Shown here: piece by piece, positions 22,971 through 35,523 of the stretch
Layout of the letters: the number at the start of each line of letters is the position of its first letter
How positions within the stretch are numbered: position 1 is the first letter of the stretch
Source: Mytilisepta virgata
Taxonomy: Eukaryota > Mollusca > Bivalvia > Mytilida > Mytilidae
Assembly: GCA_028015205.1 (NCBI GenBank)
Contig: JAPWFG010000018.1
Span: 2,790,001 to 2,854,000 of the forward strand
DNA: 64,000 bases
Direction: 5' to 3'
Notes under the pieces: generated by a model
What the model saw: only the letters and a program-made list of their open reading frames with translations
The model's database searches: none
Told to the model about the DNA's origin: nothing
Program-made: the position numbers and the translations under genes

Positions 22971-25560
22971 ATCTGTAGTAGGATTTAAATACAGATTTAT
23001 CCATCGAGTATTCCCTACATCCAGTTATTCAATCAGTACCAATTTTGTATATCCTCTGTACTGAAATACCTCATTCAACTAACACTGCGAAGTGCGTGGA
23101 GGCCTCAAAATATAATTAACTCATCAAACAATAAGCTCTATATCCAGAACATAAAACCCCTCAGTATTCTAATCAATAATCGAAAAACACCCATGTCCCG
23201 AACGGACATTTATAATATCCCACTTTTTCGTACTTTTCTACCATTGTATTTAACCACATCGTAGAATTTGTGCATCCGTGACTAATATACAATGTGAGGT
23301 AACGTTTGTTTTTACTAATATCACATTATCGTTGTCTAGTTAGATTCGTTCTGATTTCACAAAAATGAGAAATATAACACATTAAATGAATTTCTTTACA
23401 AAGACATGCAACTTAAGTCGACACTACATATCTTTTTTGGTCCGGTTACATATGAGCTTCTGACTTATTTCTGGAGATCTTTAAAACACTTCGAAGAGAT
23501 CAGAAAAAAGAAAGAATCAAATAAAAATGAACTGTTTACTATGGCACGTGAAACGTTTAGATATTAAAAAAAATATATTGATAAAAAAAATATGTTCAAA
23601 ACAAAACATGTTTTTTTTATATATTCATTTATATTACATTATGGGTAATATTTGTGCATGCTGGACAATTCGACCCTAAGACAACTCGCACCCTTAAGTA
23701 GAAGAAAAAGTCGCACCCTCTATATGACAAGGCGTGCCCTATCTTATCAGGACAAGTCGTCCCTTCGGTTTGCGCTTGTATGAGTGCATGTTCACTACAA
23801 TTAAGCTTTATTTGTAACGGAGATGCTTTTGAATTATCGTTCTTGAATCTTTTAAAAACAATTTGATTGCAGTTGATTTTTCTGTTCATATATAAACATC
23901 TTTTAAAGTTATCGTTGATCATTACTTTTTGTATCAGACACATGTTAAATGAGATGAATATAAATATTGTATTAATTGAACATAAATGTAGTTTTGGATT
24001 TTATCTAAAATATCTGTTTTTACTTGGTATGTAATTACCATATTTAACTGATTTGATTGGTTACATCTCTTGGTAAGCTGGTTTTGAGAGGTAAACGTGT
24101 TTTAATCTTAATGAAATACTTATATATTAAATTTCTGCTTTAAAATATAAAGTTCTATAAACGACTTCTATCTGTAATTAAAAGTTCAATGGCAAAATAC
24201 AGAAAATGCTGTAAGTTTAATAAGAAAATAAACCAAGCTGTACAATTATTCATTTTTGTAAAGCAGTTGATTGATGAAATGCCGCATTGCTCTTTGATCC
24301 ATTATCTAATTAGATGGGTTTTAATCTACATTTATTGTGATTACGGGTATTAAGATTCTAACTTTTAAACTTGTGAATCTTTCGATTTCTGACATGCCAT
24401 GGTTGAGATTATCTAATTCTGACACTTTTCTCGGGGTAAAATTTTAAATATGGTTTAGATAAGTAAAGTCAAGAAATCCAAAGGATTATTCGAAGCAGGG
24501 GAAAATCGAAAACAAATATGTTTTTAAGTGTTGAACATAAGTTTTAATTTTTGAATGTAAATAGAAAAATATTGCATATATATCAATTTTCTTATCCTTA
24601 TCACCTGTATAATGTTATATTTTGTACGAAATATTTAAGAGTGAAATGTTTTATTTAGTCAATATATGTTTCAGAGATTACATACATTGTATATACGCAC
24701 GTTGGTTTTTTTTTTTTTTTTTTTTTTGATCGAAATGTATAATGAACATATTTTATAAAGTTAGACTTTCATATAAGGAAGAAGCTTTCGACATATGTTT
24801 AGGAGGGTGAATAAAATGGTCATGGATCCTGGATTATTTTTTCTTGTAGCAATCATGACATATTTGGTAGTACCGTTCGCGTAGTTTTAATGTATGTTCT
24901 TTGATTCTAAGATAATGTTAATTGAATAAGAGTGAAAAATTTCCCAAAAAAAACATTAATGATATTTTCAGTCGTGAACTTTTGATGACATTTTAAACCA
25001 TTTTTTACACTAATTACATTTATTTTATTAATTTTTTTAAAAATATTTTCTTGTATTAATGTATTTGTTAACTTACATTAATTGTATTCAACTGATAGTC
25101 TTCCGAATTTTTTTGTTTTTGTTTTTGTTTTTGTTTTTTGTTTGTTTGTTTGTTTTATTTCTTACTACTGATTCAGCAGTGAAAAAAAACCAAGTTTTAC
25201 GATCTCTATAAACATTCATCGACATACTTATAGATAACTTTTTAATGCCATAATAAGGTATAATTGTTCAATGACGTCCAATCGTCGTTTAAAGATTTAC
25301 AAAAGAAAATGCGAACTGTTTAGAGATAAATCGAATTCAGTGATTTTTTCTTACCTACAGCACAATGGACTATTCTTGAGATTAGTAAAGGTCATAATTT
25401 TTTCTCTGGGTTTACGATGGACAAATTTAAAGAGTTAGGAAAAAACTGAAATGGGAAAGTAGTTTTGTTCATATTTAAAATATAGTTACCGGTAACTTCC
25501 GTTTTCAGAAAATTGTCAACAATTTTACCCATTAACCGTTCACACGTTTGTTATTGATCG
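22971..25560. other. Intron 1 sequence, no gene seen
   Basis: AT-rich with simple tracts: poly-T at about 24707-24727 and (GTTTTT)n near 25111-25155. The 104-codon - strand frame at 23629-23943 has no recognisable domain. Confidence 0.45.
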
Positions 25561-25589
25561 AAAACTGAGAGACTCAGTTCAGTGCAAAG

Positions 25590-25810
25590 TAGTTTCTTTA
25601 TGCAGAGGTTACCATAAGCTGAGTTTGGATACCTGTTTGTTTTAATTGTTTTGATTTTTGATGGTTGTGCTTATTAATTCATCATTATATCTTTAATCGG
25701 TTTTCCAATATTTTGATCTCAAGCCCTGCTGATGAGTGGTCAGTCAACGAAATGGCCATACAGTGCATCAAATTTATTTCGGTATTTTGTGATACCTTTT
25801 ATTAAAGCAT
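25590..25810 (+). repeat. 215-bp dispersed repeat carrying a hammerhead motif, copy 1
   Basis: Matches 48190-48405 block by block: 'gctga(g/a)tttggat', 'ttttgatggttgtgct', 'cattttgatctc', 'aaatggccat', 'tattcggtattttgtgatac'. It encodes no protein. The hammerhead motif at 25726-25763 lies in its 3' half. Confidence 0.7.
25726..25763 (+). ncRNA. Hammerhead ribozyme motif in the dispersed repeat
   Basis: Stem I strand CTG (25726-25728) precedes the exact core CTGATGA (25729-25735). Stem II is 25736-25748 with outer pairs G-C and T-A, one mismatch, then G-C. GAA (25749-25751) is followed by a short self-complementary stem III, ATGGCCAT (25752-25759), cleavage base A (25760), and CAG (25761-25763), which pairs with stem I. 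Short-stem type I hammerheads occur in metazoan retrozymes, including mussels. Stem II is weak here, so activity is uncertain. Confidence 0.6.
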
Positions 25811-26388
25811 AAAGTTTAATATAAAAGAGTGTTCATACTATCGTTTATAGTATAAGGTCATCCTTCTTACATCGTTCAGCGTTCGTAAAGCGTTCGTTGA
25901 TCGTTCGCTCAACGTCCGTACATTCGTTTTCGTTACAGGGTATGTACATGTACCTCTAAATTATATATGAACTTTTTGTTATGCCCATTTAGTATTGGTT
26001 ATATAATTACATTGTAAAATACTAAATTGGTCATGGGCATATAACGTTTTCAACTCAACGTATTCTATTCAATATGAGACATTATTCGGACGGCCCAACA
26101 TAAATTAAGTGGAACATCGGTATTTCATCTTTTTTATACTTCACCCCCTGTCCGAAATAATCCAGATTGTCATTATAGTATTGGTAATGAACAAAGACCT
26201 GAAGAAAAAAAATGAATGTAATACTTTTGTAGTTACGTGTATGGTCTTATGGTTTACTGTTTTGTACATGTCAAAAATTACTAATTATTATTTCGTTAAT
26301 GGTGCTGCTGGCATTATCATGCTCATTAGAAAAAAAATAATTGTCATATCTCCAAGTCGTCCAAGTAGAAAAGAAACATGTTAAATAT

Positions 26389-26640
26389 AAGTAAAGTCAA
26401 GAAATACCAAAGGGATATTCGAAGGAGAGAAAAATCGTAACAACTGACAAACGCCGGAGAACAACGAAGACAAGGCCAAAACAATACATGCAGTACAATT
26501 AAAAAATAAAAACATATGAACAACATGGACCCCGCCAAAAAAACTGGGAGTAGACTCAGGTGCTCCGGAAGAGTGAGCAGTCTCTGCTTCCTGCAGAACA
26601 CCGCCATACTGCTGATGTCAAATCCGGTATAACCTTAGGT
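26389..26640 (+). repeat. 235-bp dispersed repeat, copy 2 (full length)
   Basis: Runs from 'ataagtaaagtcaagaaata' to 'gctgatgtcaaatccggtat'. It is the cleanest + copy and ends in the same 'atgtcaaat(t/c)cgg' block as the copies at 41.8 and 47.0 kb. The 87-codon - strand frame across it is a repeat artefact. Confidence 0.75.
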
Positions 26641-28042
26641 ATAAACAAAATATACCGAACAAAAATAAAATACATCGTACAACGTATATCTTGTATACCT
26701 AGTATATGTTAACTTTAAAAGTATGATTACAAATGTATTTATAAGATAAAATACCAAATCTGATGAAATTGGGAAATTGACATATTATGACATTGAGCGT
26801 GGTGACATACCGGGATTCCCCGAGTGAAATTACATTCGATAACTCGCCCAGTGAAATCTCAAGTCATATTTTACTCTAGGAAGTGACTTAACACCCAGTC
26901 TACGAGAAAAGCATGCAAAACTCATTATAGTCGTACACAACACATGTCGGCAGATTTTCATGAAATTTGGCATATATACTTGGGATACCATAAAAAAAAT
27001 TTTTTCACCTGATGCTATTTTTAGATTTTATGGCGCCATCTTGGAAATAGGCCATTTTCCGTATTTTTCACAATGAAAATACTACAATTTGACCAAAGAA
27101 ATTAAGGCAAAGAAACATTTTTTCCACATGCAATTTTTTTTTATATGAAAGGGACATGTTTTAACTTTTTAATAATATAATTAAATTTATAATTATTCTT
27201 TTCAATCTAAAGCTTTATTTATTCAAAAAATGGTGAATTTTACAATTTTTCAAGAACCTTAAATTTGGATATTTCAAAGAGACAAAAAAATGTATAGGAC
27301 TCAAAATAACAGAAAAAAAATATGTTCTCCATAAAGATCTATTATTCTTATGATCCAGTATAAATTTCCTAGCTGGCGTCTGTATAACTGTTACCATGGC
27401 AACCATTTGATTTTGTGCAATTTTTAAAATCCTCAAATCTGAAATTGACATTTAATTGTGTTATTCAGCTAAAAATGTAAAGTAGTGTAATTTATAAACT
27501 TCTCAAAAACATATTTTACGCGAGAAGTTGAAAAATAATAATAATAAATCTAAATATACTACTATTTTCCCCAAAAATGTATAATTGTGAATTTTTTTTT
27601 TATAAAATTTATTAATTAGTGTAATTCATATGATGAAATCGTCTTTTCTTGTAAATGATTTTTTTTTTCAATACATATTAAACAATTACATTCACCTTTT
27701 ATCCATAATTTGATAAGATTATTAGCAAATGGATGTTATTTAGATTTTTTTTACATCTGGTCCGCAGTAGTTGCGTCCCCTGTTGTTACTCTTCAATGTT
27801 AAAGGTAAAGAAACGTCGATATTTTGATGACATCGTGTACATGTGCAAAATGTGAAATTTGATATTTTGTCTTCTTGTCCCGAATTTATAGCTGGAAATT
27901 ACACCTTAAACAAATGAGAGGTGGGAAAATGTACAATGTCTAATTTCTGTTTTGAAGTCGTGACCTGGAAAGTTTAGAACGTCGGATGAAGTTCGAATTC
28001 TGGTAGACATTATTCGTAGATTTTGCCCCGATTCAAACTAAA

Positions 28043-28960
28043 GAAATAATAAGACTTCAAGACAAGACAGGCAGATACAGATTCACTTGGACTGTACTGG
28101 AAAAGGAACAGTTTTCTTAAATGCATACACCCTCGGAGGCTCCATATATACCCAAGAACACAGGCAAAACAACAAAAGGCTGACCTGGCATATCATAATT
28201 TTGCCTGTGCCAAAGAATTTTTCTTTATGACACAACTCACAAGTTTGGAACTGTGCCAGTTTGTGCTGGTAAGTTTCACTGATTATTTATAACCACATAC
28301 ATTTTACATGATTTCATGATTATTGATACACATAAAGTCATAATATAGCAAAATCACTTGATGACATCACCTCCACATTTCCAATTTTTATACAAAAATC
28401 ATGTGGTTTAAAGAGTTCATATACAATGTACAAAATGATTTATACAATTATAAGTATACAAAACTTACAATTGATTTTGCCTAGTCTTCATTTCAAAATA
28501 TTTTTCACTTATGTTGCAGATTTTTTTATCAAAACATGATTTAAAAGTTTTGTCACAAGAAATGTTGCCAAGAATAAAATTATCCCACCAGAATCAATAA
28601 ATGATTGCATTTTGCAATGTTGGTAAATCACAGTGAGGTTTTATATTAATATTTTTGTGGTAATTAAAGTGTGTCAAATTATTTTACAGGATGATGATTG
28701 TGTTGGATACCCATTTACATGTAAAGTGACAGTAGGCATAAATGAAAGGAAACTAACTGAACAAGGTCCAGAATCGCATATTGGATGAGAGGAAATCCAT
28801 GTTTTCAGTAAACAACCATCTGCAGAAACAATAAAAAAAATCATGAAATCATGGGATGATTAGTACAGTTTTCAGTGATTAGAATTTTATTGCAAAGGAA
28901 GTTTTGAGTTTATAAGGACCAACATTAGCTGTTAGATTTTCAAAGAAGGACAAATAATTT
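28043..28960 (+). pseudogene. Unrecognised two-exon coding remnant inside the TTAA element
   Basis: An open frame from about 28046 to 28268 (about 74 codons, containing ADLAYHNFACAKEFFFMTQL and SLELCQFVL) ends at a donor GTAAGT. An acceptor TTTTACAG at 28682-28689 joins it in frame to DDDCVGYPFTCKVTVGINER and KLTEQGPESHIG, followed by a TGA and further in-frame-looking text (EEIHVFSKQPSAETIKKIMK) before more stops. The joined frame, consensus splice sites and protein-like composition argue for a former gene. I do not recognise the family. It could be the degenerate transposase or accessory protein of the surrounding element, or a captured host exon pair. Confidence 0.4.
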
Positions 28961-29309
28961 CGTGGCCTCACAAACTAGAGAAATTCAGATGGAATCAAAA
29001 TTTTTGGAACTAATGAATGGCTTAAGCTTTCAACCAATCAAACTGTTAGGAAAAAACCTGAAAAAATGTGCTATAAAATTACAATTCCAGTTGAAGAATA
29101 AAACATATCGGATAATTTGTTTGAAGATCTGGATCAAATTATTAGTTGTCAAATAAAATATTTGTTTTTTTGTGAAAAATTATTTTTTTGCACCCCATTT
29201 CCACTACTACAATGTATATGATGTTGTCTCACTGAGGCTTTCCAACATGATGTCATCATTATATTTTTTGCTACATGTATGTTGCATTTAGCACTAACTC
29301 AGCTTATTG

Positions 29310-29765
29310 TCCCCCCGACGCTTCATCAAAGGGTACTATAGAAATGGGTCTCGTCTGTCCGTCCGTGTGTCCAAAATTGGTTTCCAGATGATAACTTGTG
29401 AATGAAAAGTCAGATTGAAGCTAGGTCTGGTATGCGAGTGTATCTTAAAATATCTACATTTTGCATAGGTCAAGTTCGATACTAGAGTTATGCCCCTTTT
29501 TGTATCTTAAAATTGCTAAAATTGTGAATGAAAAGTCAGATTGAAACTAGCCTAGTATATACAAGTGTATCTTATAAATATCTAAATGTAGGTCAAGTTC
29601 GATACTAGAGTTATGCCCCTTTTTGTATCTCATAATTGCTTAAATTTTGGTTTCCAGCTGATAACTTGTGAACAAATAGTCAGATTGAAAGTATGTTTGG
29701 TATGTTTATGTATCTTATGAAATTTTAGGTTAAGTTCAATAATGACGATTTTCGACTAATCTCAT
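29310..29765. repeat. Tandem array of about 130-bp units inside the TTAA element
   Basis: Blocks 'gataacttgtgaatgaaaag', 'gtcagattga', 'gtcaagttcgatactagagt' and 'tatgcccctttttgtatct' recur at about 29390, 29520 and 29655. The array starts with 'gtccccccgacgcttcatca'. Confidence 0.7.
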
Positions 29766-30529
29766 CAGAGTAACTCTAGATCTGTTTGCTTATCTCTGTC
29801 AAAAAGTTTGTGAGCATGAATTCTTCAACACCTTACATTGGATTGAAATGAAACTTGACACATTTAATAATCATGATGTCAATATGTGCATATAGTTGTG
29901 AGACTTGATCATTCTTTGCCAGAATTTTCTAGGAAGGGTACAGATTCTGTGTAATCATCCTACTGTTTTTAACCCAGATCTCTTGAAAACATTGCAGAAT
30001 TTACATGGATATATTGAAGATGTGCATGACTGAGTCTGTCCTTCCATCTGCCTCGATAGGTTTCCTCACTCTATAAATTGAGTTTGCCAAGAGCAAATGA
30101 TTTGAAACATATACGCAATGCTTCTTACCACCGTAAACTCATCAAGTTCAAATTTGGTATCCTCTCTTTTAACACTCCAGCGAGTGCTATAGGAGCATAT
30201 GCATTTTCTACATATGGGTCATTTAGAAAAGTCTTTGTTTAATGGGAGCAGCCATATTTTGCTATATACTAAGGCTAGAAAAAGTTTCGTTCACCGGAAA
30301 CCAAAGTAAGGGAAACAACTTGCTTCAAATTTTAATTTTACAATCAGAATCGTGATACCGGAAATGAGTTTATGGAAAGGGCTATTGCTGTGCTCGCATC
30401 ATTGGCCACGCCAACAGCATATTATTAATAAGCTGCTTGCTTTGGCCAAATGTTTGAGACTCAAATGAAATGCTTATAGCCACATTATGCAGATCATGCG
30501 GTCCTTAAGTTGACCCTTTCCAAAAGAAA

Positions 30530-32170
30530 AGGTATTACTGGATATTGAACCCATACGGCTACTTTGTTCATTAGAGTTATCTCCCTTCTAAAATTAAATT
30601 TTTTATCATCTAGTTCAGCTTGTTTTACCTTAAACCTTCATTTTCTGGATTTATTGATACACAATTAATCCTGTCATCATTTGGAGGTGTTTGCTGTGTC
30701 ATTTTTATTCTGAATGTAATATAGAGACTGCGATATTTTTACAAAAAATTGATATTTTTGGACATTTTGAGACTTTCATTACACATTTAGAAAATTGAGT
30801 CCCCACTATTTTTTTTCTTTGAAGTTACATAAATACTTAGTCTTTTTGAAACAATAAAAAATTGTCTTGGAAAAATTAGTGTATTAGCCTCTGTGTGCAT
30901 TTTGAGAAATGTGGTTTTTATGAAAATTCAAATGTCAAAAATATGTCGAATTACCTCCCTTATTAGCCTATGGTCGATGTATGATGGTTACTGTCAATGA
31001 TAAAAATTGATGTTTCATATCCATACTTTACAATAATAAACAGAGAAATATCATATTGCTCTCTTCTTTTTAGTATAATGGTATCAAAAATTGACATTTT
31101 TTACTATAAATTCAAACTCTGAACATGAAAACTGGTTCCCGGCATAAATTGCTGTCCTGTCCTTCTCACAATGTAGTACCAGAAAAAAATATTTTCCCTG
31201 AAAAGTAGTCTTCCCATAATACATCCATACATCAATGTCTAGATTTTGGACCAATAATGATAGTTACTGACAAAAAAACAACAATAATACCAATGACCTT
31301 TTGACAGGTGAACAATACAGGCTCCTGTGAGCCTATAGTTCCAATAATAGATTATGGAAGATTAATAATTTAAATATTATGATATCTTTATAGAAGTAAC
31401 AAGCCTATTAAATAAGATGGTAAAAGTTTTTGAGGCAAGAAACCTGTTTATCTCAAAAATACACGACATTTTGATTGTTTGAGTTATCTCCCTTCAAAAA
31501 TTTCATTTTTAGACCATCTAGTTCAGCTCTTTATCTAAACCTTCATTTCCTGGAATAATTGATATGTAATTAATTTTTCATAAATTGTGGTTGTTCACTG
31601 TGTTACTTTTGTCATGTAGTGTAATATAGAGGATGAGACATTTATTTTAAAATATACCATTTTTGGACTTTTTGAGACTTTCATTAGGCATTTAGAAAAT
31701 TAAGACCCCATCAGGTTTTTTTTCTTTTGTAGTAACATGAATGCTTTGTCTTTATGAAACATTAAAGATTGTATTCGAAATATTGGTGTATTAGGCTCTG
31801 TATGTATTTTAAGAATTGTGTTTTTTTTTGGAAAATTCAAATTATTGAAATATATCGAATTATCTCCCTTTGTTACACTATGTGCAGTTTATTATCAGTT
31901 ACTGTCAATTATTAGAATTAATGTACCATGTCCATACTTTACAATAATAAATAGAAAAGGATCATATTGGTTTCTTCTTCATGGTATGATGGTTTCACAT
32001 ATTGTTATTTTTCACTGTAAATTCAATCTCTCACCATGAAAACTGGTTCCAGGCACATTTTGCTGTCTTGCCCTACTCACAGTGAAATGCAAGAAAAAAT
32101 ATTTTTCCTAGAAACTAGTCTTGCCATAATATATCCACACACCAATTTTGAAGAAATTCTGTTGACCCCC
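30530..32170. repeat. Tandem duplication, unit about 0.9 kb
   Basis: GAGTTATCTCCCTT at 30574 and at 31481 (offset 907) starts two parallel stretches. They share 'catctagttcagct', 'taaaccttcatttyctgga', 'acaataataaa', 'catgaaaactggttcc' and 'cataatacatcca'-type blocks in the same order. The second copy reaches the right end of the TTAA element. Confidence 0.8.
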
Positions 32171-32214
32171 CTTGTGAACCATTTTGCATGGTTTTCTCGT
32201 AGACTGGGTGTTAA

Positions 32215-32930
32215 CAATAGCCGTCGCCAACGACGTTGTTATACAAAGGTCGACGCATGATTACATAAAAACAGAATCCCCTGCATTTTCACGTCAAAAT
32301 GAATGCATGGAATATGTAATAAACAGAATAACTAATCTCGAAATTCGAATACCAAAAATCTACAACTCGTGACTGAAAAACAAGTTAGTGAGTTGTTAGA
32401 TAACTCTTTGTAGATTTGTAGGTATTCAAATTTCAAGAGTAGGTATGCTATAATTATTTGTATTTGCAAAAACACTTGTATACAATTCTAAGGTCAACCA
32501 TTTCATTTTTTAGAATAATTATTTTTACAATACAACTTACATTTCAAATAGGATACAGTTACCTCATTAATGTAGACATATATTATATTTTGAAAGCAAC
32601 ATGAAAGGAAAATATAAATGATTCTTATTATTGAGAGAATAGATTTAACATGTTGTCGAACGTGAATGAATGAACCTGGAGAAACAAATGAAATTAAATT
32701 AAAAATAATGCAATTCACAAGTAAAGAGACTTCGAAAGTAGAAATTAAGCTACAGTTTTATGTGAAATTTTAATTAAAATCTTGACGTTTTTTTTTTCTT
32801 TTTTTTCTTCTTTATTTCTGCTTTTTCAAACATGGTATACTTTAAAAGATATACAGAAAAAAATTAATCAGAAACTTCAGTTACGGAAAACAATTATTAG
32901 TTCTTCAAGGGCTAATATAGGTGTTTTCTT
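32215..32930. other. Intron 1 sequence, no gene seen
   Basis: AT-rich, with no domain-like frame on either strand. Confidence 0.45.
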
Positions 32931-32935
32931 CTTTT

Positions 32936-34335
32936 TCACGATACGGTGAGAGACCAGGGAGGCTCTTCAATCGCAAGGATTGCAAACTTGCACGTACTGA
33001 TTATCGAAAGATCAAACGCAAATACAAATATTGTAGGTGTGAATACACAAAACAAAATCTCAAAGAGGCCGACAATAATATTAAAAGTTAAGGATTAAAC
33101 TATTAAAAAACATCGTAAATATATGAAAAAGTATGAGAACAAATAATCTCAAGGAATATTTGAAATTAAAGATCATGGTCAAACAAAGAAACAGCCAAAG
33201 AATTTTCTTGATGTGTTGTCTCAATTTAAAAAAATTAACTCCGATTTTAATATTTTTTCTGATAATTTACGAAAAAATTCGGACACAAAAGTTTTGCACT
33301 TGAACTAACAGATATCACAGGGAGAAATCTTGAGTTGCATCAAGCATTAAAACAACGATAAAGCGTCGGGAGATGATTTAATCCAAAACGAATTCATTAA
33401 ATCAGCTTACGATATGTTTTTATTGTTGTACTCTGTTCTCTTTGACTCTGGAATTATACCTGACAGTTGGCTCACTGGGAATATTGTCCCTTTCTATAAA
33501 AGTGAAGGGAGTCACTCGGACCCCAAACACTATAGACCTATAACTATACTTAGTTGTTTTGGAAAACTATTTACGACAGTCTTAAACACTAGATTAAATA
33601 AATTGCAGATCAGTTTATTGTTTTCAATGAAAACCAAACATGGTTTAGGAATAAGTAAGGTAAAGAAATACCAAAGTGATATTTGAATGAGGCGAAATTC
33701 GAAACAACTGACAAACTCCACAGAACAAGGAAGACAAGACCAAAACAATACATGGACTACAATAAAAAACTAAAAACATATGAACAACATAGACCCCGCC
33801 AAATAAAAACTGGGTAGACTTGGGTGCTTCGGAAGAGTAAGCTGTATCTCCTTCCTGCAGGACAGCGCCCATGCTGACCGTATTCTAATTTGGACAATAC
33901 ATGTGTTCTGTATGACCTTTTTGTGTTATGGCGACAAAAGAAAAACGTTAGTTTTGGGTTTGTTTATAGATTTTGAAAAAGACTTTCGATAGTATTTGCA
34001 AAGATGGTCTATGGTATAAATTGCTGCTAAATAATATAAATGGAAAAATGTACAACATGATAATAAATATGTATAGAAATATCAAATCTAGAATTGTATA
34101 TAATAATTCAAGTTCTAGTTTCTTTCAATGCAAAAATGGTTTGGGAAATCTATTCCCTTTTTTGTTTGCAGTTTGTTTATATGATTTATAGTCCTTTTTC
34201 AGAAAGAGAAACATACATGGAGGCAAATCTAAATGAAAATGAATAACAAACATAGGTTAATTTATTTACTACATGTAATCTATCATTGTCTATATGCCGG
34301 TGACACAGTTCTAGCGGCAAGTAAAATCGAAGAAA
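32936..34335 (+). pseudogene. Non-LTR (LINE) ORF2 remnant, split by a 235-bp repeat
   Basis: A broken frame reads as the linker and RT of a jockey/RTE-type ORF2: CKLARTDYRKIKRKYKY (near 32985), then KASGDDLIQNEFIKSAYD (about 33361-33414), then GIIPDSWLTGNIVPFYKSEG and HYRPITILSCFGKLFTTVLN (about 33450-33590). After the inserted repeat (about 33653-33890) it resumes with FIDFEK-DF (near 33963), LWYKLLLNNINGKMYNMIIN (from about 34010) and the catalytic box as YAGD near 34293 instead of F/YADD. Several stops and frame changes and the altered YxDD make it inactive. The clade assignment is approximate. Confidence 0.75.
33653..33890 (+). repeat. 235-bp dispersed repeat, copy 3, inserted in the LINE remnant
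   Basis: 'aagtaaggtaaagaaatacc' through 'cttcctgcaggacagcgccc' matches the other copies. It separates the RT finger region from the palm of the LINE, so it inserted into that element. Confidence 0.8.
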
Positions 34336-34339
34336 ACTC

Positions 34340-34916
34340 TTTCTGATTCATTATATCTGATTTCGTACTTAAATCACAAGTTACTTTTTAAACTTTAAAT
34401 TTTTTTTAGCTAAAACTATATAATATTATATTTTAGTAGTTCATCATTTGTTTGTCTAACGATTTTTCAACTTACAAACAACTTAAACAGCACGACAAAT
34501 TATAACTGTTGGTGCATAATCATTTCTTTAAAACTGTATTTCTACCTAAATAAACACATATTTCTCAACTGGGCACTTGTATATTCAACGGTAACATTTT
34601 GCGTAACCTTCCAAGCTTCACCAACCAGTTAGTTGTTAATTATAGTGTTATAAACATTGTCTGTTAAGCCTGTCACATAGCTAAACATTTCAATCTTAGA
34701 CGTTAATTTGGATAATCTCTCCTTCATACATCTAAGTGGTTTTTGTTTGGAGAAATTCGCGAATTTCTATTTGTAAGGTTTCTTGTCTTTATTTTCTTTT
34801 ACATTCAATTGGAACTACAGATGTGCTTACTTTGATAAGGAATAATATTAGTTATGGCCGTACTTTGTGAGTTATAATAACATGTACGATTAATTTGTTT
34901 AAACAATTTGTTATAG
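34340..34916. other. End of intron 1, no gene seen
   Basis: AT-rich sequence leading to the acceptor TTATAG before exon 2. Nothing else recognised. Confidence 0.45.
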
Positions 34917-35129
34917 AGAATCTAACAGCGGAAGGAACCGCATACCAAAGCTCAACATACTCCAGATTCGTGCCACACTTAGCACTTAGTCCACCTGCAT
35001 CAACAACGTGGTCGACATCACCGGATACATGTTCACATACTGGAGAAGGACAGCTGACGGCTTGGTGGAAAATCCTATTCAAACAACTTTTTTTCATCAC
35101 AAAAATCGTTTTGTATTATAGAGATTCGA
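34917..35129 (+). CDS. Exon 2: first half of fucolectin-like (F5/8-C-like) domain 1
   Basis: 213 nt, acceptor ...GTTATAG, donor GTGAGT, phase 1-1. The 71 residues start KNLTAEGTAYQSSTYS, the usual 'N-A-x-G-x-A-x-Q-S-S-T' opening of fucolectin/F5-8-C-type lectin domains. They continue to CSHTGEG and AWWKI, where the family normally has HT(D/G)..xxWWRVDL. The final part (ITKIVLYYRDS) corresponds to the I-x-x-V-x-I-x-x-R-D strand. These domains bind fucose or other glycans; the central segment is unusual (SPPASTTWSTSP replaces the usual AVDGN), so binding may be altered. It pairs with exon 3. Confidence 0.85.
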
Positions 35130-35492
35130 GTGAGTAGCATGTATATTTTCAACTTAAACCAAGTAAAGTTCATAACATAATGTACTTCAGATATTTTGAG
35201 TTTTGATATTAAGAAAAAAAACAATCTGTAGCGTCTCAGATATACAACGTAATTGAGTTTTAAGATTAAGGGTATGGTTAAGGTTTAACGGGCGTAATTT
35301 GGCTACATTATGACGACTGCCACCTCCCATTTAAATTGTACCTTCTGACCCCAAATACTGTTTTGCAGTTTTTTGGGTTCACTGTAAAAATTAAAATAAA
35401 GAGCAGATCTAGAATAAATGCAAAAACTGTTATTAAATCAGGTACATGTTGTTTAAGCATATTCAGCCACAAATAAAACAAAGAGAACAAAA

Positions 35493-35523
<31 letters not shown>

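Larger units (their letters stand above)
26892..32210. mobile_element. 5.3-kb DNA transposon with 29-bp inverted ends and TTAA target duplication
   Basis: The left end CACCCAGTCTACGAGAAAA (from 26892) continues to 26920 and is matched in reverse by 32182-32210 with one mismatch over 29 bp. TTAA lies immediately outside both ends (26888-26891 and 32211-32214). TTAA duplication is characteristic of piggyBac and Kolobok elements; the CAC- start suits Kolobok better, but no transposase was recognised, so the superfamily is open. Contents: a coding remnant with an intron (28040-28960), an array of roughly 130-bp units (29310-29760) and a 0.9-kb tandem duplication (30530-32170). A terminus-like 'aggtgaacaatacaggctcc' at about 31304 shows another repeat nested inside. 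Confidence 0.75.
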
